Positions 20,601 to 29,279 of a stretch of DNA of 64,000 nt are shown piece after piece. The notes beneath the pieces are model-generated. The model saw only the letters and a program-made list of their open reading frames with translations, did not search any database and was not told the origin of the DNA. This stretch comes from Rallus limicola. Its lineage: Eukaryota > Chordata > Aves > Gruiformes > Rallidae. Positions within the stretch are counted from its first letter, which is position 1; every line of letters begins with the position of its first letter. The translations under genes were made by a program, and so were the position numbers. The DNA lies in assembly GCA_022605955.1 (NCBI GenBank), contig JAKCOZ010000002.1, positions 73,078,783-73,142,782 of the forward strand, read 5' to 3'.

Positions 20601-23035
20601 TTAAAATAGAAAATTAGACTTTTCAGATTTGGGGAGATAATTTTTTAACTTAATTTCTCATGACTGGCAGTTAAGTTTAAATCCTTTTTTTTTTCTTGGA
20701 ATAGTGTCTTTTTTCTTTTTTTTTGTCTCTAAATCATCAATATGAAAAATAAACTGGGTTTATTCAAGAAGAACATTGTTAGACTAAGCCTAGCACTAGT
20801 CTGTATGTAAGACTTGGGACTTTCAGGAGCAGGAATTTTTTACTGAAATAAACATCTCATTTAAGCCATGGAAACTTGGCCTGAATGATATAGAGCTAAT
20901 GGAAATACTCAGCACCAACTTATCAAAGGGGGAGGGGGGCGCATATTTTGCTTTTACTGGGGGAACTGCAATGGCATTGTGATTTTTAAGTCAGTGAACT
21001 GTTGTTAAGAGGGGTAGAATGGATATAATTATGTTTTACTTCGATGTTTTGTAATCAAAACTATTTCTTTGTGCAGTTTCTGCAGTTGTACCCTGCTCCT
21101 TTACGCACAGGCAGTGGTAGCTGGGGCACAGATGGTTAGGAAAAAAGGCAGGCTGACTGCAGGGCTGTTGCAGCACTCTTCCCATGGGCTGTCAGCCCAA
21201 GCACCTGCAGTTCTCCTGACTAAAGAATTTATTCCCATTGTATCAATTCAAGGAAATTCAGTTTAAAGCTGACAAGGAATGAAAGATAATAAATTTAGTA
21301 ATATCATACCTCTTTCCTTTTATCCATCTCAGAGCCTTCAATCTGCAGCCCCTGGCTGGGGTGGAGGTCCAAGTCAGTGTCTGAATCCTCTTGACTTTCC
21401 AGCCTTATGCTCCCTGATTAGATTCAAACCTCTCCCTCATTCTCCAAAATATTTCTGTTTTATATATATATATACACACACAGCCCAGAGGAGGTTTTGA
21501 CTATGGAAGGGTTTACTACTGCCTCTCCCCACTTTATCCTCAGAGGTGGGCACCTCTTTTACATGCAGAGCCCCTGTAGTGCCAAGCCAGGAGTCCAAGG
21601 TGGTCCCCAGTCCCAGCAGTACTGTGTGAGAGCCACTCTCCTGCACATCCTCCTCTGCTGACTACAGAAGGCCTCCATGAGGCCAGGCACCATGCTTATG
21701 CCAGGTGGCACCATGTTCTACACTAGGATCAGCTCTCCAGAGCTCAAAGGCAGAGTCACAGTACTAGTGGCAAATCATGGGGGGCTGAGGGGCTAGCATA
21801 TCTATAAAAGTCCCATTTCAGTGACTCAACTATTAAATATGCTTTAAAGAAAGCCTAGAACTCTGTGTTCATAGCAACTGATTAAACAACGTGGTTGAGG
21901 AGCCATCAGGCTTGCTTTGAGTCCCCAGTCTTTAGTGTCTGATGCCTTCCTGATAAAGTTGTGTGTACCATAATGCATACCTCACCCTGAAAACCACCAG
22001 GCAAAATGAACCCTTTTCCCCTCTGTTTCAAGTGTTACTTACTAGTTAATGTTTAAACCAGCTCCTTTACTTCAGCAAAGGTGCAAAGAACTCTTTCTTC
22101 TTTTTAAAATGCATCATTTGTCCTATTTAAGGTTTCAGGCTCTATATAACTATACTCCTAGGAACGAAGATGAATTGGAGCTCAGAGAGGGAGATGTCAT
22201 TGATGTGATGGAAAAATGTGATGATGGATGGTTTGTGGGTATGTTTTAATTTGGTTCCTTTTTCTTTTCTATCTTTTTCTGGACCTCTTTGCTTGGTGTC
22301 TTTGAAACAAATTAATTGTTTGTAGTTAGTGTAGCAAACCTGAACCTGGCTTTATGAGGAGAATCCCAACCAAAATCCACTGAAATTAGTGAGCAATTTT
22401 TCTTTGTGTCTTTTGGAACTGATGCTCCCAAACTGACACGTGCCTCTAGGTTGTTGCACAGCTCTGATGTCACTCTCATGTGACACAAAGTGGACTGTGT
22501 ACTATAGCTCTCTTCATAAAGACCAGGTAACACAAAAAACTTACTCACATGAACAGATCTACAGTATTGACTTCTTATGAGAACCAAGAGATACTGAACA
22601 AACAAGTTCCATAACTAAGCCAAGATAAGGTGGCTTAATCACTCCATAAACTCTCATGCACACAGTGTCTAATCATCCAACTAGTCCTCAGCATTTCAAA
22701 AAATTCACATTATTTAAATAGACTTGATAATGTTGAAGTTAAACTATTTTTATGTACCAAGTCAAAACTTCTGCACAGCATTTAATCAGGCCTAACAATT
22801 TAATCAACTATGCCTTTTATTTTGTTTTCCTTCCTGCAGTTACAACTGAAATGAAAAAGTTCTTATAACTGTAGATATTTCTGTTTATATTAATCATACA
22901 GACATGAAGGCCATGCTTACGTAGTGATTTCCTGTTGTTATTCCCATCTTTCATCTATTGCTTCTTATTTCAGGAACTTCAAGAAGAACCAAATTCTTTG
23001 GTACTTTCCCTGGAAACTATGTCAAGAGGCTGTGA
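1023..23035 (+). CDS. SORBS2: SORBS2 (ArgBP2/nArgBP2), 3' half of the gene, 12 coding exons
   Basis: SORBS2 is an adaptor of the SoHo/SH3 (vinexin-CAP-ArgBP2) family. It links actin, vinculin, alpha-actinin, Abl/Arg and Cbl signalling at stress fibres, Z-discs and dendritic spines. The SoHo domain and earlier exons lie upstream of this window. The exons seen are 1023-2684, 5658-5749, 6471-6517, 7763-7877, 7979-8107, 9130-9333, 12575-13363, 14467-14577, 15520-15627, 19049-19098, 22132-22238 and 22974-23035. All join in phase, giving 1157 codons plus a partial first codon if every exon is used, or 267 codons for the SH3 core alone. Three SH3 domains are present, with conserved NWYEG (twice) and DGWFVG cores. 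The carboxyl end GNYVKRL matches the vertebrate orthologue as remembered. SORBS1 and SORBS3 are the paralogue alternatives, but the wording of the SH3 domains and linkers fits SORBS2 best. Confidence 0.96.
2685..5657 (+). other. SORBS2: SORBS2 intron downstream of the nArgBP2 exon
   Basis: This is non-coding. The nArgBP2 reading frame runs on for 101 bases past the donor before a stop at 2783-2785, so intron retention would truncate the protein. A TGCATG (RBFOX-type) motif lies at 2999-3004, and another is near 5272. The intron ends at TTCTGTTTTCAG (5646-5657). An ORF of 102 codons at 4022-4330 shows no SORBS2 similarity and lacks good flanking splice sites, so it is not called. Confidence 0.8.
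2999..3004 (+). promoter_or_regulatory. RBFOX-type splicing motif downstream of the nArgBP2 exon
   Basis: The sequence is TGCATG, overlapping a second partial copy (TGCATC), about 315 nt after the donor of the neuronal exon. RBFOX proteins generally promote inclusion of exons lying upstream of such sites in neurons and muscle. A single hexamer occurs by chance every few kilobases, so this is a candidate only. Confidence 0.4.
5658..5749 (+). CDS. SORBS2: SORBS2 exon, linker before SH3-1
   Basis: The 92-bp exon lies between TTTTCAG and GAG|GTAATG. It enters in phase 1 and leaves in phase 0. Joined to the preceding G it reads [15 protein letters not shown], then [16 protein letters not shown], a Ser/Pro-rich linker that I recognise as SORBS2. 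The phase-1 entry fits both the nArgBP2 exon and a direct join from an upstream exon that skips it. It contains no folded domain. Confidence 0.93.
5750..6470 (+). other. SORBS2: SORBS2 intron (721 bp)
   Basis: Non-coding. It ends in TGCTTTTCAG at 6461-6470. No repeat or RNA gene is recognised. Confidence 0.85.
6471..6517 (+). CDS. SORBS2: SORBS2 exon, start of SH3-1
   Basis: This 47-bp exon encodes [15 protein letters not shown] plus two bases of the next codon (phase 2). AVYDFKA is the ALYDY-type first strand and specificity loop of SH3-1. The donor is AA|GTAAGT, a strong consensus. The Lys codon is completed by the first base of the next exon. Confidence 0.97.
6518..7762 (+). other. SORBS2: SORBS2 intron within SH3-1 (1245 bp)
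   Basis: Non-coding. Its acceptor is CCTTTGTTCCAG at 7751-7762. The antisense ORFs here have no recognisable similarity and are treated as chance. Confidence 0.85.
7763..7877 (+). CDS. SORBS2: SORBS2 exon, remainder of SH3-1
   Basis: The exon is 115 bp, phase 2 to phase 0. It encodes the body of SH3-1: ELSFKKGD (RT-loop acidic side), QNWYEG (with the conserved ligand-binding Trp), and GIFPISYVE (the conserved Pro/Tyr of the binding groove). The domain is complete when joined to 6471-6517. SH3-1 and SH3-2 of this family bind vinculin and proline-rich partners. Confidence 0.98.
7979..8107 (+). CDS. SORBS2: SORBS2 exon, SH3-1/SH3-2 linker and start of SH3-2
   Basis: This 129-bp exon, phase 0/0, follows a short 101-bp intron. 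It reads [18 protein letters not shown], a proline-rich linker, then [20 protein letters not shown], opening SH3-2. AKYNF replaces the usual ALYDY. The donor is AAG|GTACAG. The polyproline stretch is itself a potential SH3 ligand. Confidence 0.97.
8108..9129 (+). other. SORBS2: SORBS2 intron within SH3-2 (1022 bp)
   Basis: Non-coding. It holds an old CR1 3' fragment at about 8895-8976. The acceptor is AATGCATTTCAG at 9118-9129. Confidence 0.85.
8895..8976 (+). mobile_element. CR1 LINE 3'-end fragment, sense orientation
   Basis: The segment contains the CR1 3' terminal phrases CCTGCTTTGGCAGGGGGTTG, TGATGATCTCTGGAGATCC and TTTCCAAGCCCTGTGATTCT in order. It is short, truncated at its 5' end and diverged. 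It has no coding capacity. Confidence 0.8.
9130..9333 (+). CDS. SORBS2: SORBS2 exon, remainder of SH3-2 and following linker
   Basis: The exon is 204 bp, phase 0/0. It encodes [19 protein letters not shown] and then [14 protein letters not shown], completing SH3-2, then a Pro/Ser/Tyr-rich linker, [20 protein letters not shown]. The donor is AAG|GTAAGG. In the simplest isoform this joins directly to 19049-19098. The intervening exons are all phase 0/0 and therefore optional. Confidence 0.98.
9334..12574 (+). other. SORBS2: SORBS2 intron (3.2 kb)
   Basis: Non-coding. The ORF at 9497-9718 lacks SORBS2 similarity and is not supported. The intron ends in a long pyrimidine tract followed by GAAG (12551-12574). 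No transposon remnant is recognisable by eye. Confidence 0.7.
12575..13363 (+). CDS. SORBS2: Probable SORBS2 large cassette exon in the SH3-2/SH3-3 linker
   Basis: This 789-bp frame is open without stops, phase 0/0, ending at the donor GATAAG|GTATTT just before an in-frame TAA at 13370. Two in-frame acceptors are possible, after 12574 (TTTTTGAAG) or after 12592 (CAGCACAG); the shorter form is 771 bp. The product is Ser/Pro/Thr-rich, starting [16 protein letters not shown]. It has a distinctive patch, [17 protein letters not shown] (encoded from about 12735), and an acidic carboxyl side ([12 protein letters not shown]). No known folded domain is seen. I do not firmly remember the orthologous sequence, so the assignment rests on open frame, splice sites, phase and position. 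The long frame is unlikely by chance in this AT-rich DNA. Confidence 0.75.
13364..14466 (+). other. SORBS2: SORBS2 intron (1.1 kb)
   Basis: Non-coding. It ends in a pyrimidine-rich acceptor, TTTCACTCTGCAAAG, at 14452-14466. A 156-codon ORF overlapping it (14105-14575) is in a different frame from the downstream exon and looks like chance. Confidence 0.7.
14467..14577 (+). CDS. SORBS2: Probable SORBS2 cassette exon, Ser/Thr/Pro-rich linker
   Basis: The exon is 111 bp, phase 0/0. It encodes [20 protein letters not shown], then [17 protein letters not shown], and ends at AAG|GTAACT. It is low in complexity but free of stops, has good splice sites on both sides, and matches the phase of its neighbours. 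It has no domain. It is probably an alternatively used linker exon. Confidence 0.7.
14578..15519 (+). other. SORBS2: SORBS2 intron (942 bp)
   Basis: Non-coding. Its acceptor is GTGGTTTTTCCAG at 15507-15519. Nothing else is recognised. Confidence 0.75.
15520..15627 (+). CDS. SORBS2: SORBS2 cassette exon, basic linker (KPPRSPVM)
   Basis: The exon is 108 bp, phase 0/0. It encodes [19 protein letters not shown], then [17 protein letters not shown]. The donor is CACAGG|GTATGG. The RSPVM and SCSSPVRG patches are basic and Ser-Pro rich, typical of SORBS linkers and plausible phosphorylation or 14-3-3-type sites (inference). The frame, phase and acceptor quality make it a convincing exon. Confidence 0.82.
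18778..18787. promoter_or_regulatory. MEF2 consensus site, intronic
   Basis: CTATAAATAG matches CTA(A/T)4TAG perfectly and lies 261 nt before the exon at 19049. It could also be read as a TATA box. A few such matches are expected by chance in 64 kb, so function is only suggested by its place in a muscle gene. Confidence 0.35.
18905..18933 (+). other. G-rich tract with quadruplex potential
   Basis: Four G-runs of three or more occur within 29 bases on the coding strand, ending about 115 nt before the acceptor of exon 19049-19098. G-runs this close to an exon often act as intronic splicing enhancers or fold into RNA quadruplexes. The motif is seen; the effect is inferred. Confidence 0.45.
19049..19098 (+). 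CDS. SORBS2: SORBS2 exon, linker immediately before SH3-3
   Basis: This 50-bp exon, phase 0 to phase 2, encodes [17 protein letters not shown]. It is nearly the same as the remembered human PQRPVFTHENIQGGGEP. The donor CC|GTAAGT is strong and the split Pro codon is completed in the next exon. Confidence 0.96.
19099..22131 (+). other. SORBS2: SORBS2 intron (3.0 kb)
   Basis: Non-coding. It contains a (TA)n(CA)n microsatellite at about 21461-21481 and a G-rich run near 20928-20939. The acceptor is CCTATTTAAG at 22122-22131, with a weak pyrimidine tract. Confidence 0.8.
21461..21481. repeat. (TA)n(CA)n microsatellite
   Basis: About seven TA units followed by five CA units, intronic in SORBS2. 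It is likely to be length-polymorphic. Confidence 0.8.
22132..22238 (+). CDS. SORBS2: SORBS2 exon, first part of SH3-3
   Basis: The exon is 107 bp, phase 2 to phase 1. It encodes [20 protein letters not shown] and [16 protein letters not shown]. It carries the ALYNY motif, the acidic RT loop ([11 protein letters not shown]) and the ligand-binding Trp of DGWFVG. The third SH3 domain of the family binds Cbl, Sos and dynamin-type proline-rich partners. The donor is G|GTATGT. Confidence 0.98.
22239..22973 (+). other. SORBS2: SORBS2 last intron (735 bp)
   Basis: Non-coding. The acceptor is CTTCTTATTTCAG at 22961-22973. No other feature is seen. Confidence 0.85.
22974..23035 (+). CDS. SORBS2: SORBS2 terminal coding exon, end of SH3-3
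   Basis: Completing the split Gly codon, it encodes [19 protein letters not shown] and a TGA stop at 23033-23035. GTFPGNYV is the final SH3 strand with its conserved Pro and Tyr. The protein ends directly after the domain, as in other vertebrates. Confidence 0.98.
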
Positions 23036-23775
23036 ATTTTTTAAATTTTGGGGTTGTTTTTTTGTTGGTTTTTTTTTTTTTTTTTTACTTATTTATGCTG
23101 CATCTCTGCAACACATCTGCATAAAGCTGCTAGAAAACATGCTACGCTGGCCTTCTGTTTTCTTGCTTGCAGTCTTGACTAGAGGCCATCTAGTTCATCC
23201 TCATCCCATCTCACCCGCCAAACCGCTCCAGCAGTATTACAGCAACGACCACGGTGTGAGTAACTAAGCTTTCCTGGAGCAAGAGGAATCACCTCAACAT
23301 GTAAACCTTCCCTGTTGTCACGCTCTTTCCTTTGAAGCACAGTAGGAAAAGCCCGTTACCAGGTACAGAGATGAACTGCCGTGGGTGGGTGGGGAGAAAC
23401 TCTTCTTGGTTTGGACGTTTGGGGCAGGCCCGTGAAGATGGAGGGGTTTCTGTCAGCATGCACATCATACAGGGGGAAGTTGCTGTTTACTCTGTTTTAA
23501 AAATTGAGTTTCCACATTCTCAGTAGCTTGGCAGCATCCGTTGCTTTCACCTCGCTGTATCACAGGTTTGCCTATTGTACTGGTTTACAGCGTATGACAA
23601 ATTATAATATAGATATTTTGCCTGCACTTGTATGTTGTAACATATGCACAGTGATTGTAAAACCTCAAGCAAGAGTAGTGAGAAATGGAAGAACTGCAGG
23701 TGTTCTCAACGGGTGCAATGGTTTTTGGCTAAACCTTTTTTCTTCTTTCCCTAATAAAGCTGTAGTGTTTTCTGT
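23036..23775 (+). other. SORBS2: SORBS2 3' untranslated region (proximal end)
   Basis: This runs from the stop to shortly after the first good polyadenylation signal. It contains a T-rich block at about 23059-23086. Longer 3' UTR forms are possible because weaker AATAAA motifs occur at 24339 and 25028. The true cleavage site cannot be fixed without transcript data. Confidence 0.6.
23753..23758 (+). terminator. SORBS2: Polyadenylation signal AATAAA, SORBS2
   Basis: This AATAAA lies 718 bp after the stop codon and is followed by a GT-rich stretch (GCTGTAGTGTTTTCTGTT) typical of a cleavage-factor downstream element. Confidence 0.65.
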
Positions 23776-25684
23776 TAAAAGGAGTGCAAGAGGAGTAAAA
23801 ACCTCAGGAAGGAGGATTTGAGGAAGGGAAAGGCAATGGTAGAGGCATAGACAATAATAACCTGCTAATACTGTGTGAGATTAAAGGGTTGTGATCCCAA
23901 CGCTGCAATAGAGAGCGCCAGGAAATCTGAGGGGTTAGTGTTTTTATGTATCACAGGAGTTTTAAGAAGCAGGGAGTAAACAGTGTTAGTGCAAAGGGTT
24001 GTTGGTTGGGTTGGGTTTGTTTTTTCATCTAATATAGCCACCAGAGAAATATTCACAAGCATCATGTACTGTTTTACTTCACTATAAATATATATATACA
24101 CACATATATATGTGTGTGTAAGTTAAAGAAACCTGAGTCACACAATTCTTTTTAGAAATTTAGTACAGGAAAAAAAAGTCACAAGTATTTAAATTGATAC
24201 ATGTTGGGGAGGGCGGTGGGGGGGTTGTATTCCTGAATGAAACAAGTGTTTGAAAACATACATTTTCCATAAGCAAAGGTAAGCCTAAATAGCAAATGAA
24301 ATTAAGGCACAGGATGATAATGACTATGGCTTTATAAAAATAAAAATTCAGATTTGGTTTCTTCAGCACCTTATAGATGGCAAAAGCTTCTAGTGCATTT
24401 CTCATGGGTAAAGGATTGAAATTATCAGAGTGTATGTAGTCTCTGTAGCATTTTGTACATATGTTTGCTTTTTTGTACAGAGCCATTTGATTGTTGATTT
24501 AAAAAAAGAAATTAAGTTCCTTATTTGATCTTCGCCCTCTTTACATACAGAACATTTCAATACATTTTTCTTTTCTTGCTCTATTTACCATAAGCACACC
24601 TGGATAGTGCAATTCTGTAAGATAGCATTTTATGCAAAATTTTATTAATTAAAATATGGTTTACCAGCCAAATCGAAATGTACATATGTCTTTATTACTG
24701 AGAAATGTCATTAAGACAAAAGTAAAGAAACATCTTTGTGCTGCATACCTTTATTATTGCAGATTTCATGGCAAAAGCTTTATACTCAAAAGGCTTTCAA
24801 TTTTAAACTAGATCTGCATGCAGCTTTGCTGTGAGATTAATAACTATCTTTGATGCCATTTATGATTGAAGACTTAAATATCTGTTGCCTGTGATATTTA
24901 AAAAGTACTGTTTCTACTCTGTAACTGATTTTAGAAATTACAGGTTTTTCATACCTGGCTTTCAGGTAACTGGCTTTGAATTCCTACAAGCAAAAGGTCT
25001 CTGTGGTTTTTTCTTGAATAGACTTCTAATAAATTTTTGCTTGGAGTACACAACTGTTTCCCCCATCATTTCTCATATTACTTACAAAGCACTTAACTCT
25101 TCAAGCTTATACACACATAGTTTTTCCATGAACAGAGGTTGTGTTTTTCCCCAGCACCAAGCAGGCACCAGGGGAAACTGGCACTGCCCACACAGTTCCC
25201 AGTTGGCCACTTCAGCATCATCCCTAAAACACTTGAATACAAAATATGGACTCTCTGCATTGACTGTGCTACTTTGAGATAACTTCTCTATTGCCAGAGC
25301 CACCCTTCACTCCAGCAGCAGAGAGGTAAAACCTAGCAAAAGTTCCCATGCTTCAACAAAGGCAAAACAGATCCCCTCCATAACGTAACAGCATAGAAGG
25401 AAGTTTCTGGGGAGCATCTCACACTTGGGATTCTGTCTGGCAAGGAACAACTGTTCACACAACAAACCTGCAACAAGAAGCAAAGTCAGCAAGCAGCAGC
25501 CTTTTCCCTGCTGTCCCAGGCTGGTAATGCAGTTGCTGCTAGTGCCCCACTTCTCCAAGACACACTGGCTGCATTTCCAGGCTGCCTCTTCCCAAATGCT
25601 GCCTGTGCTGCACTGCTTTGTACTTCCTACTGGTCGTGTTGCACCCTGCCTTTGGACAGGATTAACCAATTCCTTCAACTCTGA
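23776..25684. other. Intergenic or distal SORBS2 3' UTR sequence
   Basis: No coding gene is seen. It contains an alternating (TA)n(CA)n(TA)n(TG)n microsatellite at about 24084-24119 and a G-rich segment at 24205-24227. AT-rich DNA with AATAAA motifs could belong to a longer SORBS2 3' UTR. Confidence 0.6.
24084..24119. repeat. Compound TA/CA/TG microsatellite, self-complementary
   Basis: The run goes from TATATATA through CACACA and TATATATA to TGTGTGT. The CA and TG arms are complementary around the central TA block, so a small hairpin is possible. Confidence 0.75.
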
Positions 25685-26078
25685 TTCACAGAATCATATA
25701 ACATGTAAGGTTGGAAGGGACATTTGGAGGCCATCTGGTCCTACTCCCCATGCAGCAAGCAGGGACACCTTCACTAGATCAGGTCGCTCAGAGCCCCATC
25801 AAGCCTGACCTTGAATATCTCCAGGGATGGGGCCTCCACCAGCTCTCTGGGCAACCTGTGCCACTGATCCACCACCCTCATAGTGAATATTTTTTTCCTA
25901 ATATCCAACCTAAATCTCCCCTTTTCTAGTTTAAAACCATCACCCCTCATCCTAGTGCTCCATGCCCTCGGGAACAGTTCTTCCCCAGCTTTGTTACCAC
26001 ACCTTTCAGGTACTGGAAGGCTGCTGTAAGGTGCCCCCAGAGCCTTCTCATCTCCAGGCTGAACAAGCCCATATACAG
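25685..26078 (-). mobile_element. CR1 LINE 3' fragment, antisense
   Basis: On the + strand it begins with CACAGAATCATATAACATG and GGTTGGAAGGGACATTTGG, the reverse complement of the CR1 3' end. Read on the - strand it still shows the end of the CR1 reverse-transcriptase ORF: LFSLEMRRLWGHLTAAFQYL and then KGVVTKLGKN. It is 5'-truncated and frame-broken, and so inactive. Confidence 0.92.
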
Positions 26079-27078
26079 TTTGGTCTTTAAAATAACTAGG
26101 CTGGAAAATGCAAAACCACCAACACCTCTAAACAGACACACAAGTACGTAGAGTTTAACCTCCCTGGAGTCAGAGTTAACATTTCCAGGCCAGGGGCTGC
26201 TGTTAAACCTCCAGCAGATAAACTCCTTGGTATAAACACTGTCAGTGCTGGGAGTGCTTGCTATTTGGACAAGGCTTAATTTAGTCAGTGCTTTTATCAC
26301 AGAGGTAAGAGTGCCTTTCCAGTGCTAAACTCACCTCGTGCATCTCTTATTACTACCCTACAGCTGAATACTGGAATATACAATCAGATGTTGTGTGCTT
26401 TGTCCTTTGCTGGGTGAGCCAGTGTGAGAGATCTGTGAGGTCACCAAAGTGCTGCTTTGTGCCATATGCCTGTAACAAGCAGGAAGCACTGGGCTTTCAT
26501 AGCCTTTTTTCTCCTATAAAAGCCAGCCTCATTACATCAACTGGTTGCTGGAGTCTCACTGATACCAAAAAATTCTGAATGGTCAAGGGGAGAAATAGCA
26601 TCCTCAGAGGGGATGAAAAAGGAAAAGATGGGTTGTTTTAATAAGAACAGCACGTCATTGACACTTCAGGAAAACTGTAATATTAATGTTTTAGCCAAAA
26701 AAAGTAGAGAAATATTAAAGTTATATCCAGGGAAATGGAGTATATTCAAATGGGCTAAGTGTGCTGAAACCCAGCCCCACACTATTTAAGGAATAGGCTG
26801 AAGGATTCTTTGAGCTTTCTTTTATAATCCTTGCATAGTCCTTATAAATTCATAAAGGACACCCCACAGGACAAGGCAGTGCTTTGTCCTTGAGGCCAGA
26901 GGAAGAGAGACCTGGGGAATTAGAGCCCACCCAGTTTAATATCTATGAAAAGTCAAGAATCAATCAGTAAAAACCTTCAGATATACGCAGGTTTGTTGTA
27001 GAAAGTAATGTATCAAACCGATTTCCCTTTGTCTTGTCAAGATACATAGCATGTATCTAGATCTGTATTTTCTAGTGC
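26079..27078. other. Intergenic, nothing recognised
   Basis: About 1 kb of AT-rich unique-looking sequence. No open frame with coding character, repeat or RNA gene is recognised. Confidence 0.5.
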
Positions 27079-27511
27079 CGTGACACGGCAGCTGCATTGG
27101 CAGACTGAGGAGAAGTCAGCTTCAGTCCACACAAAACTGTTTGTTGCAGAGCTGTGCTACATGACAGATAAGGAGGTAACGAACACCAGAGCATTCCTAA
27201 AGCCCCAACAGATTCCCCTGCCCACCCTGCAGCGAGACGTATGTTTGCTGTTGAGGCGAATACCTCCCTAAACGAGAAGGCCCAACAAGAAGCCAGGGAG
27301 ACCGATGCATGAGCGGTTCAGGGCAACGATCTATATCCCAAACGAAGCGAAGGGTCACCCCAGCAGGTTGAACATTCCGTCACCCGTGCCAAAGCAAAGC
27401 ATGTTGTCATTCTGCAATGCCAGCTATTTACTAGCTGCCTTTTAAATGCTTATGTACAGACCCGGGCAAGAACACGAGGTGCTTCCTGTGCAATTGCAAA
27501 GCCAGAGCACG
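27079..27511. promoter_or_regulatory. CpG-enriched patch, candidate regulatory element
   Basis: By eye there are about 17 CpG dinucleotides in about 430 bp, several times the density of the surrounding intergenic DNA. The GC content is moderate and there is no long coding frame. Clusters include CGAAGCGAAG (about 27345) and CGTCACCCG (about 27379). CpG retention suggests an unmethylated enhancer, an unannotated promoter or a recent insertion. No gene is attached to it. Confidence 0.4.
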
Positions 27512-29279
27512 AGCCAATGGGAGGCTTACAAACATGAAGTCAGTAGCTCTAGAAGGCCCTTAGGTCATTGCTAAGTATATTCCCTTACAGCATTTATAGT
27601 TACATGGTGAAACCCTGCCTTTGATCCAGTTAACCGTAAGCTCCACTAAAATCAACAGATCCCACCCGTGGTGGAATGTGGTTTCTATGTCAGCAGCTCT
27701 GAGGTAACCAAATAGTTGAATTTTTGAACATGTTCATACATGAGAACCCCTTGTTACACCCAGTAAACATCAACCAGACCCTGAATCCATGCATTTTTCA
27801 GAGTGGGGGGCCTTGCCAGACAACAAGAAGAAATTGGTACCCTGACTGTACACAGTAAGTAGGGAAGATGAATTTAATGACTTTATCTGCAACTCTGCAG
27901 GTAATCGAATTCACCATCATGGTGTTTATTTGACTAGATGCAAAAATACCCTTTTTTATCCTCCTCCCCACTGGCCAGGCAGTAAAAATTGCTCAGTAGA
28001 ATCTATTATACTCATCAGCATAGTGAAGTCAAATTCTTGTGAAAATGAAAATGAAAAATATTCTTACACATATATCTCTGCAGAATATGACAGAAATGCC
28101 CTGAGAGAGAAACAGTGAAGGAATTCCAGCTTGCATTGCCCTGCATCAAATACCACTTAGGCCAAAGTGATACTGGTGACACGCAGGCTCTCATTCATGT
28201 GTTGCATGTCACCTCTGAAACATGAAAAGAGTAAGGGAAGTTTCTAGGTTAACAGGCAGTCAGGACAGTGGGGAAAAGCCTGAGCAGTCCTGCAGGTAAA
28301 ATGCTTGGTGTGATCCTGGTTGCTTGCAGCGTGCACTACAGCTATCCAGCAGCTCTGCACCCAAAACTCCCAGCTCCCCTTTCATCTGTGTTACAGAATG
28401 ATGCCTTCTAGTATTTAACTTCCATTACTTCAAGAGTTACAGAGAAGGAGCCACAGAGAAGTCGGTGTGAATGGACTACTTAATGTTATGAGAAAGTAGA
28501 AAGCATTCTTAGGAAAATACCTCTAATGACTATAATAACAATAATCCCATAGCAATTTTTTAAGCAGCTTTTACACAGTGATGTCACACCTAATTACAGA
28601 TTTGGTACGCAGAGAGTTCCGCTCCAGCGGAATGGCATTACATCACAGGTGACACCATAGGGGAGAAGGGGAGGAGGGGGAGGGGGGGAAGTGTTGACTG
28701 ACAACCAGAAATGCGTTGCTAGGTTTACCCTCAGTACAGATATTCCCATCTCAACAATTTATATTTCTTGCTGCCAACACAAATAACAAACTTGGAAGCC
28801 ATTATTTCATCACCCACATGCATGCATAGCAAAGTAATCCTCCTACATTTTCCATCCATCAGAGAAATCAGTGAACCACTTTAAAAATACCCCAACACTA
28901 ATGTAATTATTTATTTCTCCCAGTAAAGACTTACCAGAGAGTTGCACTCAGTGACACTTGATAGTTCCCTCCAAAAAGGGGGAGATGCACTTCTCTCTTG
29001 CAGGCCACTATTCCCCTTTCCAAGAGAAGGTCCTGTCTTCACATGGGCCCACTTCTGGTGCCTAGCTCTAGCTCCAACTGATTTGAACAGCAGTTTGCTA
29101 TGGAGATACCTGAAAGGATGTGGTCCTTTAAGGCTTTTTTATTTTGGCTGTATTGCATTAAAATAAATAGAGGCATTTTATTTGAAGACTTCCTACAAGT
29201 GCCACTTAAGAGCCAAGGAAATGGACTGTCACATTAAAACAACAATCAAACCTTCAGCTGCTTGCATCAAGATACTTTT
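27512..29279. other. Intergenic, with a polypurine G-rich tract
   Basis: No coding gene is seen. The only distinctive element is a run of G with short A interruptions at about 28660-28690. Confidence 0.55.
28660..28690 (+). other. G-quadruplex-prone polypurine tract
   Basis: Four or more G-runs of four to seven bases, separated by one to four bases, occur within about 30 bp (GGGGAGAAGGGGAGGAGGGG and onward). It is among the strongest quadruplex candidates in the window. Its role is unknown. Confidence 0.6.

Noticed and set aside
25425..25929. ORFs of up to 127 codons on the + strand near 25.4-25.9 kb
   Set aside because: They overlap or abut an antisense CR1 fragment. The real remnant is the - strand reverse-transcriptase tail.
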